DNA from: Persicitalea sp963716085
GTDB lineage: Bacteria > Bacteroidota > Bacteroidia > Cytophagales > Spirosomataceae
Assembly: GCA_963716085.1 (NCBI GenBank)
Contig: OY970288.1
Span: 5,084,001 to 5,148,000, forward strand
Length of the DNA: 64,000 bases
Reading direction: 5' to 3'
The position numbers and the translations under genes were made by a program. The notes under the pieces were generated by a model. The model saw only the letters and a program-made list of their open reading frames with translations, was not told the DNA's origin and did not search any database. Shown piece by piece: positions 43,519-52,975 of the stretch. How positions within the stretch are numbered: position 1 is the first letter of the stretch; each line of letters starts with the position of its first letter.

Positions 43519-44850
43519 ATGTTGAATCGATATTCACTCAATACTCCTTTTACCGTGTTTAAAAATAAAATAGCGCTCTGCGCCAACTTGATCGCCGGCG
43601 CACTGGTAAGTTTGCCAACCAGCCAGGCCGTGGGCCAAATGGCCAAGGACAAAATCGCCGCCAGCACCCTGGCCGAACCCAACATCAAAGTTCCTTCCAA
43701 TTTCAAAGCCACCATCGTAGCCGACGGGCTGGGCAAGGCCCGGCACCTAACGGTCACCGAGCGCGGCGACGTGTATGTGCGGCTGGCGAAGCCCGTCAAG
43801 GGAAGCGGCACGGTCTTCCTGCGCGATACGGACGGCGATGGAACGCTGGACGAGCAGAAAGGTTTCGGCGACTTCGGCGGCACAGGCGTGGCGCTTGATA
43901 AAGAATACCTGTACACCACTTCCAATACGGAGATATTTCGCTACAAGCTGAACGCTAACCAGGAGGTTGTCAGCCCCGACAAGCCCGAGCGTATCGTGAA
44001 GGGCCTGACCGACAAGGGAACCCACGCCACCAAGTCGGTGGTGCTGGACAAGAGTGGTAACATCTACGTGGGCATCGGCGCGCCTTCCAATGCCTGTCAG
44101 GTAAAAGACCGCACCAAAGGCTCGCCCGGCATGATGCCCTGCGCCATGCTCGACTCGGTGGGCGGTATTTGGCAATTCAAAACCAACGGACGCGATCAGG
44201 TGCTGAAAGACGGCGTCCACTACGCCACGGGCATCCGCAATATGGTGGGAATGGAATGGAACGGCCAAACCAACTCGCTATTCATCATGCAGCACGGCCG
44301 CGACCAGCTCAACACGCTCTTTCCCGAGATGTACACCGACCAGCAGTCGGCGGTGCTGCCCGCCGAAGCTATGTATGAGCTAAAAAAAGGCGCGGACGCG
44401 GGTTGGCCCTACATTTATTACGATCAGATCCAGAAAAAAAAGGTGGTGATGCCGGAGTACGGTGGCGATGGCAAGAAGGAAGGGCCGAGCAAATACATCG
44501 ACCCGGCGGCGGCCTATCCCGGCCACATGGCCCCCAACGGACTGCTGTTTTACACGGGCAGCCAGTTTCCCGAAAAGTACCGCAATGGCGCGTTCATTGC
44601 CTTCCACGGCTCGTGGAACCGCGCTCCCGAGCCACAGGCGGGGTATTTCGTGGTGTTTCAGCCCTTCAAGAACGGCAAAGCCTCCGGCGACTGGGAGGTG
44701 TTCGCCGATAATTTCGCTGGGCAGGAAACGGTGATGTCGCCTGGTAGTGCCGCGCACCGTCCGTGCGGCCTGGCCCAGGGGCCGGACGGCTCGCTGTACG
44801 TGGCTGACGACGTGAAGGGCACCATTTACAAGATTTCTTACTCGAAATGA
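43519..44850 (+). CDS. sorbosone-dehydrogenase-like beta-propeller
   Basis: A 443-residue secreted protein with a leader including the hydrophobic stretch ALCANLIAGALVSLPTSQAVG. The propeller body matches the PQQ-type sugar / L-sorbosone dehydrogenase family: LTVTERGDVYVRLAKP, VLDKSGNIYVGIGAPSNACQ, GIRNMVGMEWNGQTNSLFIMQHGRDQL, and the ending RPCGLAQGPDGSLYVADDVKGTIYKI. It should oxidise a sugar in the periplasm and pass electrons on. Its stop overlaps the next gene (a cytochrome c) by 4 bases, so the two are a unit. The substrate is unknown. Confidence 0.88.
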   Translation: MLNRYSLNTPFTVFKNKIALCANLIAGALVSLPTSQAVGQMAKDKIAASTLAEPNIKVPSNFKATIVADGLGKARHLTVTERGDVYVRLAKPVKGSGTVFLRDTDGDGTLDEQKGFGDFGGTGVALDKEYLYTTSNTEIFRYKLNANQEVVSPDKPERIVKGLTDKGTHATKSVVLDKSGNIYVGIGAPSNACQVKDRTKGSPGMMPCAMLDSVGGIWQFKTNGRDQVLKDGVHYATGIRNMVGMEWNGQTNSLFIMQHGRDQLNTLFPEMYTDQQSAVLPAEAMYELKKGADAGWPYIYYDQIQKKKVVMPEYGGDGKKEGPSKYIDPAAAYPGHMAPNGLLFYTGSQFPEKYRNGAFIAFHGSWNRAPEPQAGYFVVFQPFKNGKASGDWEVFADNFAGQETVMSPGSAAHRPCGLAQGPDGSLYVADDVKGTIYKISYSK

Positions 44851-45293
44851 ACAAAGCTGGATACAGTTTGGCGATAGGGCTGTCGCTGGCAATGTTTTCC
44901 TTACCCGCCTTTTCCCAAACCCCAAAAACCAACTCCGTAAACAAAATCGACGCGGCGGAAATGGCGATGGCGGCGGGCAAGTTAGTCTATGACCAAAACT
45001 GCCTCGCCTGCCATCAAGCCGACGGCGGCGGTGTGCCACACCTGAACCCACCCTTGCGCCAAACCGACTACGTGCTGGGCGACAAAAGCCGGATCATCGA
45101 GGTAGTTTTGAACGGCCTGGATACCCACGAGCCGATCGACGACGAGGTGTACAGCAACGTAATGCCCGCCCACGATTTCTTGACGGACCAGCAGATCGCC
45201 GATGTCCTCACTTTTGTCAGGAATAGTTTTGAGAATAAGGCTTCGGCGGTTTTGGTGGCCGAGGTGGCGGCGAAGCGGGGCAAAAAGAAGTGA
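44847..45293 (+). CDS. c-type cytochrome
   Basis: A 148-residue periplasmic cytochrome c with a signal peptide (MNKAGYSLAIGLSLAMFSLPAFS). Heme is attached at CLACH (about 52-56) in YDQNCLACHQADGGGVPHLNPPL; the axial Met is probably NVMPAHDFLTDQQIADVLTF. It probably accepts electrons from the sorbosone-dehydrogenase-like protein with which it overlaps, and passes them to an oxidase. No oxidase genes are in the window. Confidence 0.9.
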   Translation: MNKAGYSLAIGLSLAMFSLPAFSQTPKTNSVNKIDAAEMAMAAGKLVYDQNCLACHQADGGGVPHLNPPLRQTDYVLGDKSRIIEVVLNGLDTHEPIDDEVYSNVMPAHDFLTDQQIADVLTFVRNSFENKASAVLVAEVAAKRGKKK

Positions 45294-45378
45294 AAACCCA
45301 AAGCAGGTTGTAAAATTTTCTTGCATTTCCCCCATTTTGGCACCAACTTTGCGCCCCAATCCCCAAAAGGACAACTGA

Positions 45379-45759
45379 GTGCAGGCAAACAAGCGACATA
45401 CTTCCCGAATATTCAGCGGCTTACTAGCTGTCATGATGCTGTTGGTAGCCGTGGCCGGAAAGTCGTGGTCAGTGGCATCGCTGCCCGTCGAGAAAGAAAA
45501 AGCGGAGCAATCATCTAGCAAAGACACTTCCGAAAAAAGCACGGACGACAAGGCCACGGTAAGCGAACTCTCGCTTCACGCTGTGGTGATTCCTGCCCTG
45601 TCCTTTGACTTCACGCAGTCGTGGTTCGTGCTGCCGCAGGTTTTCCTCCACCGTTTCGAGGAAAAATCCGCCATTCACCTCGCAGCCCGCACGTCTTACT
45701 ATTACTTCTCCTACTTCCGCCACGTCTTCGGCCACCATATCGCGCCCAACGGGCCGTAA
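45379..45759 (+). CDS. small membrane or secreted protein, unknown
   Basis: A 126-residue protein from a GTG at 45379. A hydrophobic stretch (IFSGLLAVMMLLVAVAG, about 11-27) acts as a membrane anchor or signal. It is followed by a Lys/Glu/Ser-rich disordered part and a C-terminal aromatic region (FVLPQVFLHRFEEKSAIHLA, then YYYFSYFRHVFGHHI). Its real start could be slightly different. No family was recognised; a similar short protein next to cytochrome genes in Bacteroidota is possible. Confidence 0.55.
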   Translation: MQANKRHTSRIFSGLLAVMMLLVAVAGKSWSVASLPVEKEKAEQSSSKDTSEKSTDDKATVSELSLHAVVIPALSFDFTQSWFVLPQVFLHRFEEKSAIHLAARTSYYYFSYFRHVFGHHIAPNGP

Positions 45760-45778
45760 GGTCAATTTTGAATGAGTG

Positions 45779-45797
45779 ACGGGGCCGCCCGCGCGGT
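45779..45797. repeat. GC-rich core element, copy C
   Basis: ACGGGGCCGCCCGCGCGGT lies between two AATGAGTG words (45771 and 45802). This is a clean case of the core splitting a reiterated-word block. Confidence 0.6.
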
Positions 45798-45921
45798 GGG
45801 GAATGAGTGAATAATTTCTTTTGCTCAAAGCCGTTTGTCATTCTACCTTCAGAAGGCGATCTCTTTCGCTCAACAAGCCCTTTATCTTTATCCTGCTGTT
45901 GACAGCAATCGGTACATAATG

Positions 45922-45968
45922 TGTGAATGAGTGAATACCATCCGCCGGATGGTATTCACTCATTCACA
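45922..45968. repeat. 22-bp perfect inverted repeat in secDF leader
   Basis: The arms 45922-45943 and 45947-45968 are perfect complements with a 3-base loop (GCC). They start with GTGAATGAGTGAATACC, that is, CATTCACT-family words plus a GGATGG part. A further CATTCAC/TCATTC tail runs on to 45988, just before the ATG at 45993. A transcript across it would form a very stable hairpin. Confidence 0.85.
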
Positions 45969-45992
45969 ATTCACTCATTCAAAATTAAAAAT

Positions 45993-48956
45993 ATGCGTAA
46001 CAAATCTGGAATAATAACCCTGACGATCGTAATAGCGCTGATTAGCATCTATTACCTGTCGTTTACCTTCGTGGCGCGGAAGTACACCGCCGATGCCACC
46101 GCTTTTGCCACCGATGCCTCGGGCAAGGTGGACTTTGCCAAGAAACAAGGATTCATCGACTCGCTCTGGCGCGAGGATGTCTATATCGGCCACACGCTCC
46201 AGGAGGTCATGGAGCGGCAGCTAAGCCTGGGACTCGATCTGCAAGGCGGCATGCACGTAGTGCTGGAAGTAGCCCCGGCCGACATCGTCAGAGGACTGGC
46301 GGGCAGCAACGCCCGGGGTTCGCAGTTTCAGCAGGCCCTCAAGGATGCCACCGAAGCGCAGAAAAGCAGCCAGAGTAGCTACGTGAACCTGTTCGTAGAC
46401 GCTTATAAGAAGATAGCACCCAACACCAGCCTGGCCAGCGTGTTTGCCAACAGCGCCAACCGCAGCAAAATCAACAGCAGCTCGTCCGACAGCGAGGTAG
46501 TCGCCCTGCTGGACGAGGAAGTCGAAGGGGCCATCGACCGCGCCTACAAGATCATTCAGGCACGCGTAGACAAGTTCGGGGTGACCAACCCCAACCTACA
46601 GCGCCTGCCCGGTAAAAACCAAATTCTGGTAGAGCTACCCGGCGTGGACAATCCTGAGCGGGTACGCCGCCTCCTGTCGGGCGCGGCCAAGCTGGAATTC
46701 GCCGAGGTATACAACGTCAATGAAATCAATGCCGGGCTCGATCAATTGGGCCAGTACCTCACCCGCGAGGACGCCGCCGAACGAGCCAACCGTCCGGCCG
46801 CCGCTGTTACCGACACGACCACAAAATCGGCGCCCAGCAACCTGGAAGAACTCCTGGCTCAGCGCGGTGATTCTACCGCTTCCGACACCTCGGCTTTGGC
46901 TGCGCAGACGGCCGCTCTGACCAACCTTTTCGTGCCGCTACCCCAAGGACTGGGCGTATACATGAAAGACACGGGCCGCGCGATGGAAATCCTGCGCCGC
47001 CCCGAGGTTCGCTCGTATTTCCCGTCCGATCTTGTATTCATGTGGGATCGTCAGGGCATCGAGGCTACCAACAGCCAGCTAATCCTGCCGCTTTATTTTA
47101 TCAAAAAGCCCAACGGGCAGGCACCGCTGGAAGGTGACGTGATCGTGGACGCGACGCACGACTACGACGAGCGCGGCCGCCCCGAGGTGAGCATGCGCAT
47201 GAACGGCGAAGGTGCCCGCAAATGGCGGACGCTGACGGCCAACAACGTCGGTCGCCAGGTGGCGATCATTCTGGATAATCAGGTTTATACCGCTCCCAAC
47301 GTGAACGGTGAAATCCCCAACGGTAACTCCAGCATCTCGGGTAGCTTCACCGTGGAGGAAACCAAGGACATGGCTAACGTGCTGAAAGCGGGTAAACTGC
47401 CCGCCCCCACCAACATCGTGGAGGAGGCGGTAGTCGGCTCGACGCTGGGTTCCGAGGCCGTTACGGCGGGCGTACTTTCCTCTTTGGTAGGTTTGATTAT
47501 CGTTCTGGTGTTCATGGTGGCGTACTACAGTCGGGCGGGCTGGATCGCCGATGTGGCGCTGTTTGTCAACCTGTTCTTCCTGATGGGCGTCATGGCCTCG
47601 CTGGGCGCGGTACTCACGCTGTCGGGTATCGCAGGTATCGTGCTGACGATCGGTATGTCGGTGGATGCCAACGTGCTTATTTATGAAGGGATAAAAGTCG
47701 AACTGGAAAAAGGCCAACCATTTCCTGTGGCCGTTCGGGACGGCTTCAAGAACGCCCTGTCGGCTATTATCGACTCCAACGTGACCACCTTACTGACGGG
47801 TATCATCCTGTTTATCTTTGGTACGGGTCTGGTACTGGGCTTCGCCACGACGCTGGTGATTGGTCTGGTCACCTCGCTTTTTGCGGCCATTTTCATCACC
47901 CGTTTGTTGCTGGAATACACCGTCAAGCAGGGCAAAACGCTGAAGTTCTATTCTGCCCTGACTAAAAACTGGTTCAAAGACACGAATTTCGACTTCATCA
48001 CGCAGCGCAAGCGCTTCTACTATGTGTCGTCGGCCATTATTTTGATCGGCATCGGCTCATTTATCTTTAAAGGTTTCGGTCTGGGCATCGACTTTAAGGG
48101 GGGACGCTCCTACACCGTTCGTTTCGAGGAAAACGTAAGCACCGACGAGGTGCGCGAAGCCATGAGCGCAGCGCTGGGTTCCACACCCGAGGTAAAAACC
48201 TTCGGCGGCTTCAACCAGGTGAAAGTCACGACGCCCTACCTGATCGAAGATACCACGCCCGAGGCCGACAAACTGGCTGAGGCCAAAATCATGGAAGGCG
48301 TGTCCAAGGTTTCCGGCAACAATAAGGCGGAAATTGTAAGTTCGGCCAAGGTCGGGCCAACCATTGCCTACGACACGATGATCTCGGCGATCTGGGCGGT
48401 GCTGCTGGCGGTCGCGGCTAACTTTATCTACATTTTCATTCGTTTCCGTCGGTTGGCGTTTAGCTACGGTGCGGTGGCTTCGCTGTTCCACGACGTGCTG
48501 GTGCTGCTGGCCATCTTCTCGCTGTTCAACGGCTGGCTGCCCTTCTCGCTGGACATCGACCAGGCGTTCATTGGCTCCATCCTGACGATGATGGGTTATT
48601 CCATGAACGACACCGTCGTGATTTTCGACCGCATCCGGGAGTACCTCAACGACAAGAATGCCCGTAAGGAAAGCGTACCGACGATCATCAACAACGCCCT
48701 GAACAGCACGCTGAGCCGCACGGCCGTCACGGGTATTTCTACCATTCTCGTATTGGTAGTTCTGCTGATCTTCGGCGGAGAAGTCATTCGCGGGTTCACC
48801 TTCTCGATGCTCATCGGTGTCATTGTGGGAACCTACTCGTCGTTGTTTGTTGCCACGCCCATCGTGGTCGACACTTTACAGCGTGATTTGCTCAAAAATC
48901 CCATTGTGGACGAGCCGGAGCCCACCCCCAAGAAAGGAAAGATCGCAAGAGCGTAA
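45993..48956 (+). CDS. secDF: protein translocase subunit SecDF (fused)
   Basis: A 987-residue fused SecD-SecF, which uses the proton gradient to pull exported proteins through SecYEG at the inner membrane. Start at 45993 (MRNKSGIITLTIVIALIS); a longer frame from 45927 codes repeat DNA. The SecD part has LGLDLQGGMHVVLEV, the P1 domain, and the TM4 motif GIVLTIGMSVDANVLIYEGIK. The SecF part begins near residue 680 with GLGIDFKGGRSY and has MGYSMNDTVVIFDRIREYL. Both halves are full. A strong terminator follows. Confidence 0.97.
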   Translation: MRNKSGIITLTIVIALISIYYLSFTFVARKYTADATAFATDASGKVDFAKKQGFIDSLWREDVYIGHTLQEVMERQLSLGLDLQGGMHVVLEVAPADIVRGLAGSNARGSQFQQALKDATEAQKSSQSSYVNLFVDAYKKIAPNTSLASVFANSANRSKINSSSSDSEVVALLDEEVEGAIDRAYKIIQARVDKFGVTNPNLQRLPGKNQILVELPGVDNPERVRRLLSGAAKLEFAEVYNVNEINAGLDQLGQYLTREDAAERANRPAAAVTDTTTKSAPSNLEELLAQRGDSTASDTSALAAQTAALTNLFVPLPQGLGVYMKDTGRAMEILRRPEVRSYFPSDLVFMWDRQGIEATNSQLILPLYFIKKPNGQAPLEGDVIVDATHDYDERGRPEVSMRMNGEGARKWRTLTANNVGRQVAIILDNQVYTAPNVNGEIPNGNSSISGSFTVEETKDMANVLKAGKLPAPTNIVEEAVVGSTLGSEAVTAGVLSSLVGLIIVLVFMVAYYSRAGWIADVALFVNLFFLMGVMASLGAVLTLSGIAGIVLTIGMSVDANVLIYEGIKVELEKGQPFPVAVRDGFKNALSAIIDSNVTTLLTGIILFIFGTGLVLGFATTLVIGLVTSLFAAIFITRLLLEYTVKQGKTLKFYSALTKNWFKDTNFDFITQRKRFYYVSSAIILIGIGSFIFKGFGLGIDFKGGRSYTVRFEENVSTDEVREAMSAALGSTPEVKTFGGFNQVKVTTPYLIEDTTPEADKLAEAKIMEGVSKVSGNNKAEIVSSAKVGPTIAYDTMISAIWAVLLAVAANFIYIFIRFRRLAFSYGAVASLFHDVLVLLAIFSLFNGWLPFSLDIDQAFIGSILTMMGYSMNDTVVIFDRIREYLNDKNARKESVPTIINNALNSTLSRTAVTGISTILVLVVLLIFGGEVIRGFTFSMLIGVIVGTYSSLFVATPIVVDTLQRDLLKNPIVDEPEPTPKKGKIARA

Positions 48957-48973
48957 TAACTGTGCATGAATGA

Positions 48974-49003
48974 GGGGGAAAGTCAGCGGCTTTCCCCCTT
49001 TTT
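48974..49003 (+). terminator. secDF terminator
   Basis: GGGGGAAAG, a 7-base loop (TCAGCGG), and CTTTCCCCC followed by TTTTTC. A 9-bp perfect stem, 17 bases after the stop. Confidence 0.9.
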
Positions 49004-49039
49004 CTTTGGCAAATAATCATTTTCAAACAAATTTCCCTT

Positions 49040-49176
49040 AGTTTCGCGCTTAGGTATTAGGTTGTTAGGTTATTGGGCGTTAGGTTCTAGCTACTCCTCA
49101 AACCTCACTCATTATGAGCAAATAGTGCTTTTCAAAAACCTAATAACCTAATACCTAATAACCTAACACCTAAAAA
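49040..49176. repeat. AACCTAAT-family inverted repeat in transporter leader
   Basis: TAGGTATTAGGTT (49051-49063) and its exact complement (49145-49157) are 81 bases apart, and each lies within further TTAGGT / ACCTAA words. The right side ends at AAAAA just before the ATG at 49177. A near-promoter TAGTTTCG is at 49040. Confidence 0.7.
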
Positions 49177-50670
49177 ATGAATCAACTCTGGATTACCAAG
49201 CCCCTCGACAAACTCATGGCCGAATCGACGGGCGAGGGCAACCAACTCAAACGCACCCTCAGCGCCACCAGCCTGGTGGCTTTGGGCATCGGAGCCATCA
49301 TCGGCGCGGGGCTCTTCTCGCTCACGGGCATCGCCGCCGCCGAACACGCGGGCCCGGCGGTGACGATTTCCTTCGTATTAGCCGCGTTCGGTTGCGCTTT
49401 CGCCGGGCTTTGCTACGCCGAATTTGCTTCCATGATTCCGATTGCGGGTAGTGCCTATACTTATTCCTACGCTACAATGGGTGAGTTTGCCGCCTGGATT
49501 ATCGGCTGGGATTTGGTACTGGAATACGCCCTGGGCGCGGCTACGGTAGCGGTGAGCTGGTCGAGGTATTTGCTGGAATTCCTGGGGGGGCTTGGGATTC
49601 ATCTGCCGGTCGAGTTCATCTGCTCCCCTTTCGAGTCGGTTACGCTGAGCGACGGTACGGTCGTGGACGGCGGCATCATCAACCTGCCCGCCATTTTGGT
49701 CGTGTGCCTGCTGTCGCTGCTGCTGATTCGCGGCACGGAGGGCTCGGCTTTGCTAAATAACATTCTGGTGACGCTGAAACTATTGGTCGTCGTGATGTTT
49801 ATCGCGATCGGCTGGGGCTTTATCGACCCCGCCAACTACACGCCTTATATTCCCGCCAACACGGGCGAGTACGATCACTTCGGCTGGTCGGGCATCGCTA
49901 CGGGCGCGGCGGTCGTGTTCTTTGCCTTCATCGGATTCGACGCCGTGTCCACGGCGGCGCAGGAAGCCAAGAACCCACAACGCGACATGCCCATCGGTAT
50001 TCTGGGATCGCTGGTAATCTGTACCATTCTGTACGTACTCTTCGCCCACGTCATGACGGGACTGGTCAATTACACCGTATTCGAGGGCGATGCCAAGCCC
50101 GCTGCTACGGCTTTTGCCGTTACGGGCTATGATTTCTTGCAAAATGCTTTGATTCTGGCCATTCTTGCGGGTTACACTTCCGTCATGCTCGTCATGCTTT
50201 TGGGCCAAAGCCGCGTGTTCTATACCATGAGCAAGGACGGGCTGCTGCCGCCGTTTTTCAGCGACATCAGCAAGAAATTCTCGACGCCCTGGAAAACCAA
50301 CCTGTTCTTTATGGGCTTCGTAAGCCTGTTTGCAGGCTTCGTTCCGGTGAGCGACCTGGGGCACATGGTCAGCATCGGGACCCTGTTCGCCTTCTGCCTG
50401 GTGTGCGCGGGCGTATGGCTCATGCGGGTCAGGATGCCGAACATTCCCCGCGCGTTCAAAACGCCACTGGTACCCTTCGTGCCGCTGATGGGCATCATCG
50501 TTTGCCTGTACCTGATGTATTCGCTGCCAATTGAAAGCTGGTACCGTCTGGCGATTTGGCTAGCCCTTGGTTTGGCCATTTACTTCTTTTACGGCAAGAA
50601 GCACAGCGGTATGAATCCCGACAATCCCGAGAACCAGGCGCCGCCTGCCGTACCGACGGATCGCGCCTAA
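49177..50670 (+). CDS. APC-family amino acid permease (cationic amino acid transporter type)
   Basis: A 497-residue membrane protein with about 12-14 helices. LVALGIGAIIGAGLFSLTG (about 35-53) is the substrate-binding GAxIGxG loop of the APC superfamily. FFAFIGFDAVSTAAQEAKNPQRDMPIGI (about 248-275) is the conserved segment before helix 7. Length and composition fit bacterial CAT-type transporters. It likely imports amino acids; specificity is not clear. Confidence 0.9.
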   Translation: MNQLWITKPLDKLMAESTGEGNQLKRTLSATSLVALGIGAIIGAGLFSLTGIAAAEHAGPAVTISFVLAAFGCAFAGLCYAEFASMIPIAGSAYTYSYATMGEFAAWIIGWDLVLEYALGAATVAVSWSRYLLEFLGGLGIHLPVEFICSPFESVTLSDGTVVDGGIINLPAILVVCLLSLLLIRGTEGSALLNNILVTLKLLVVVMFIAIGWGFIDPANYTPYIPANTGEYDHFGWSGIATGAAVVFFAFIGFDAVSTAAQEAKNPQRDMPIGILGSLVICTILYVLFAHVMTGLVNYTVFEGDAKPAATAFAVTGYDFLQNALILAILAGYTSVMLVMLLGQSRVFYTMSKDGLLPPFFSDISKKFSTPWKTNLFFMGFVSLFAGFVPVSDLGHMVSIGTLFAFCLVCAGVWLMRVRMPNIPRAFKTPLVPFVPLMGIIVCLYLMYSLPIESWYRLAIWLALGLAIYFFYGKKHSGMNPDNPENQAPPAVPTDRA

Positions 50671-50700
50671 GTCTTACCACTTGTACCAAATAATAAAAAC

Positions 50701-50736
50701 AGCCCGCGAGCATACACACTCGCGGGCTTGTTTTGT
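50701..50736 (+). terminator. terminator of the APC permease
   Basis: AGCCCGCGAG and CTCGCGGGCT form a 10-bp stem around CATACACA-like loop bases, followed by TGTTTTGTG. Confidence 0.85.
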
Positions 50737-50827
50737 GTTTTAGGGAAATTATATGGTAGTTTAGCGTTTTCTTGCCAAATAATATTCTTAAACCGAAAGC
50801 AATCCCAAACCCAAACAAACCCTCTTC

Positions 50828-52354
50828 ATGAAAAGAATTTCCTCATTGGCTCTCACCGCGATGGCCCTCCTCCTTGGTCATCCCTCGCTTGCCCAAACCG
50901 ACGAAATGGGCCTGGACGAAAGGATCAACGCCTGGGTGCAGCCCGCTACCGAAGCAGTCAGCAATGTCGTTTTCTATCCTATTCAGTTGGGTGACGATGC
51001 CGCCACGAGCATGCCACTGGTGATTATCTTTCTGTTGCTCTCGGCTCTCTTCTTCACCCTATTTTTCAAATTTATCAACGTTCGGGGCTTCGGCACGGCC
51101 ATCCGAACCGTGCAGGGCCGCTACAGCGATCCCAACGATGCGGGCGAGGTAACGCATTTCCAGGCGCTGACCGCCGCCGTATCCGGTACGGTTGGTTTGG
51201 GCAATATTTCGGGGGTCGCCATCGCCATTTCGTTGGGCGGACCGGGCGCGACTTTGTGGATGATTCTGGCCGGGCTGCTGGGGATGTCTTCCAAGTTCGT
51301 GGAATGCACACTCGGCGTTCGCTATCGCGAAATTGGCCCCGATGGCAAGGTGTATGGTGGACCCATGTATTACCTGACGAAGGGTTTGCGAGAAAAAAAC
51401 ATGGCTGGGCTGGGTAAAGTCTTGGCCGTGTTCTTCGCTATCATGTGCGTGGGCGGCTCATTCGGCGGAGGTAATATGTTCCAGTCCAACCAGGCCGCTC
51501 AGCAGTTTCTCAATATGGTGGGTTCCACTTCCAGCTCGGCGGGAACGATCTTCGGAGTTTTTATGGCGAGTATGGTGGCGCTGGTCATTATTGGCGGCAT
51601 CAAGCGCATCGGTGCCGTTACGGAGCGCGTTGTGCCCTTCATGTGCGGCATCTATATTCTGGCTTCCTTGGTGGTCATTTTTGTCAATGCGGCGCAACTA
51701 CCCGCTACTTTTGGCAAGATTTTCAATGAGGCGTTTAACCCCATAGCTGTAGCGGGTGGTTTTGTGGGCGTACTGGTGCAGGGCTTCCGCCGCGCGGCCT
51801 TCTCTAACGAGGCAGGCGTGGGTTCGGCGGCCATCGCGCACTCGGCCGTCAAGACTGACTTCCCGGCCAGCGAAGGCATTGTGGCCCTACTCGAACCCTT
51901 CATCGATACGGTGCTGATCTGCACCATGACGGCCGTCGTGGTCATCATCACCGGCGACTACAACCAGGCCGGGGCCATGGGCGGCGTGGAGGTCACATCG
52001 CAGTCGTTTGCTTCGGTGATTCCCTGGTTTCCTTACGTGCTGACGATTACCGTAGTGCTTTTTGCCTTCTCGACCATGATTTCGTGGTCGTACTACGGCT
52101 TGCAGGCGTGGCTGTTTTTGTTTGGCAAAACCAAGCTCAATGACATCATCTACAAAGTGCTTTTCTGCTGCTTCGTGGTGATCGGGGCCGCCGCCAGCCT
52201 AAGCGCCGTCACCGACTTCTCCGACGCCATGATTTTCGCCATGTCTGTCCCTAACCTCATTGGTCTGTTCTTCCTGCTGCCCGTAGTGAAGCAAGAAGCC
52301 GCCAAGTACTACGCTTATATCGCGAGTGGGGAGTGGAAGCAGTATCATTCTTAA
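50828..52354 (+). CDS. sodium:alanine symporter family protein (AGCS)
   Basis: A 508-residue sodium-coupled amino acid transporter. A signal-like first helix (MKRISSLALTAMALLLGHPSLAQ) and a short periplasmic segment precede the transport domain. AGCS hallmarks: GTVGLGNISGVAIAISLGGPGATLWM (about 120-145), FRRAAFSNEAGVGSAAIAHSAVK (about 321-343) and STMISWSYYGLQAW (about 418-431). The N-terminal export signal is unusual for the family but is seen in Bacteroidota. Confidence 0.93.
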   Translation: MKRISSLALTAMALLLGHPSLAQTDEMGLDERINAWVQPATEAVSNVVFYPIQLGDDAATSMPLVIIFLLLSALFFTLFFKFINVRGFGTAIRTVQGRYSDPNDAGEVTHFQALTAAVSGTVGLGNISGVAIAISLGGPGATLWMILAGLLGMSSKFVECTLGVRYREIGPDGKVYGGPMYYLTKGLREKNMAGLGKVLAVFFAIMCVGGSFGGGNMFQSNQAAQQFLNMVGSTSSSAGTIFGVFMASMVALVIIGGIKRIGAVTERVVPFMCGIYILASLVVIFVNAAQLPATFGKIFNEAFNPIAVAGGFVGVLVQGFRRAAFSNEAGVGSAAIAHSAVKTDFPASEGIVALLEPFIDTVLICTMTAVVVIITGDYNQAGAMGGVEVTSQSFASVIPWFPYVLTITVVLFAFSTMISWSYYGLQAWLFLFGKTKLNDIIYKVLFCCFVVIGAAASLSAVTDFSDAMIFAMSVPNLIGLFFLLPVVKQEAAKYYAYIASGEWKQYHS

Positions 52355-52455
52355 GGAGGAGAATGGAGGAAAGGAAGATGGAAAAAAGGTATGCGATGAA
52401 TACCTTCCTCCTTTCCTCCTTTCCTCCTCTCCTCCTTTCCTCCTCTCCTCCTTTT
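52355..52455. repeat. GGAGGAAA / CCTTTCCTCC mirrored block
   Basis: GGAGGA/GGAAAGG words on the left (52355-52380), a GGTAT-ATACC hairpin turn (52388-52404), then a long CCTCCTTT run (52405-52452). It forms an inverted structure between the AGCS gene and the small minus-strand gene, where it touches the stop of the latter. Same family as 59606-59650. Confidence 0.75.
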
Positions 52456-52786
52456 ATCCCTTCCTCCTCGGCGTGGGCATTTCCTCGATTCCCAGCGTCG
52501 TTAGGTGTGGGTTGAGCGTGCGGGTGGTGATGTGCAGTTGGAAGTACTGCACGCCCTCTACGGCGAATATCCGGGTAAACCAGCCGCGCGCTTTCAAGCG
52601 ACGGTAGATGCTTGAATAGCTGACTGAGCTCGGCCATCCCTGCGCGCCCAATGCAGTGTGCAGCGTGTCAACGGCCTTATTTAAATTGGAAAAATACGTG
52701 ATCGTTTCTTTGGTCGAGCCAAAGGGATTTCCTTTGATTAAAGGCTTGATGATGACTTCGTAGATTGTTTGCTGTCGGGCGGCCAT
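52454..52786 (-). CDS. small protein of unknown function
   Basis: A 110-residue basic protein: MAARQQTIYEVIIKPLIKGN, then PFGSTKETITYFSNLNKAVDTLHTALG, IYRRLKARGWFTRIF and a strand-rich end. It has no signal and no Cys. It looks like a compact alpha/beta domain of the kind sometimes seen next to integrated elements, but I do not recognise it. The stop lies inside the CCTCC repeat block. Being a long open frame with sensible codons, it is probably real. Confidence 0.55.
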   Translation of the reverse strand: MAARQQTIYEVIIKPLIKGNPFGSTKETITYFSNLNKAVDTLHTALGAQGWPSSVSYSSIYRRLKARGWFTRIFAVEGVQYFQLHITTRTLNPHLTTLGIEEMPTPRRKG

Positions 52787-52938
52787 TTTTGTATTAATTG
52801 TGGATAAAACCCCTGTTTTCGGTCAAAAACTTGCGCTAAAGCAAGTTTTATGAAAAATAGTAGCCTTATTTTTCAAATGCTAAATTCTGCCAAACTTTTT
52901 TGCCGGGTGGGTGGTTTAGTAGTTGTTGTTTTAAACGG

Positions 52939-52971
52939 AAAAGGCCGGATTCTCACGAGTCCGGCCTTTTT
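52939..52971 (-). terminator. terminator of the two-domain ABC ATPase
   Basis: AAAAGGCCGGA and TCCGGCCTTTTT form an 11-bp stem with a loop TTCTCACGAG; T-rich on both sides, so it can work in both directions. It lies 5 bases from the ABC gene stop. Confidence 0.8.
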
Positions 52972-52975
52972 GCAT

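Noticed and set aside
45927..45992. longer N-terminus for SecDF
   Set aside because: The 22 extra codons are entirely the inverted repeat, and the real membrane anchor starts at the ATG at 45993.
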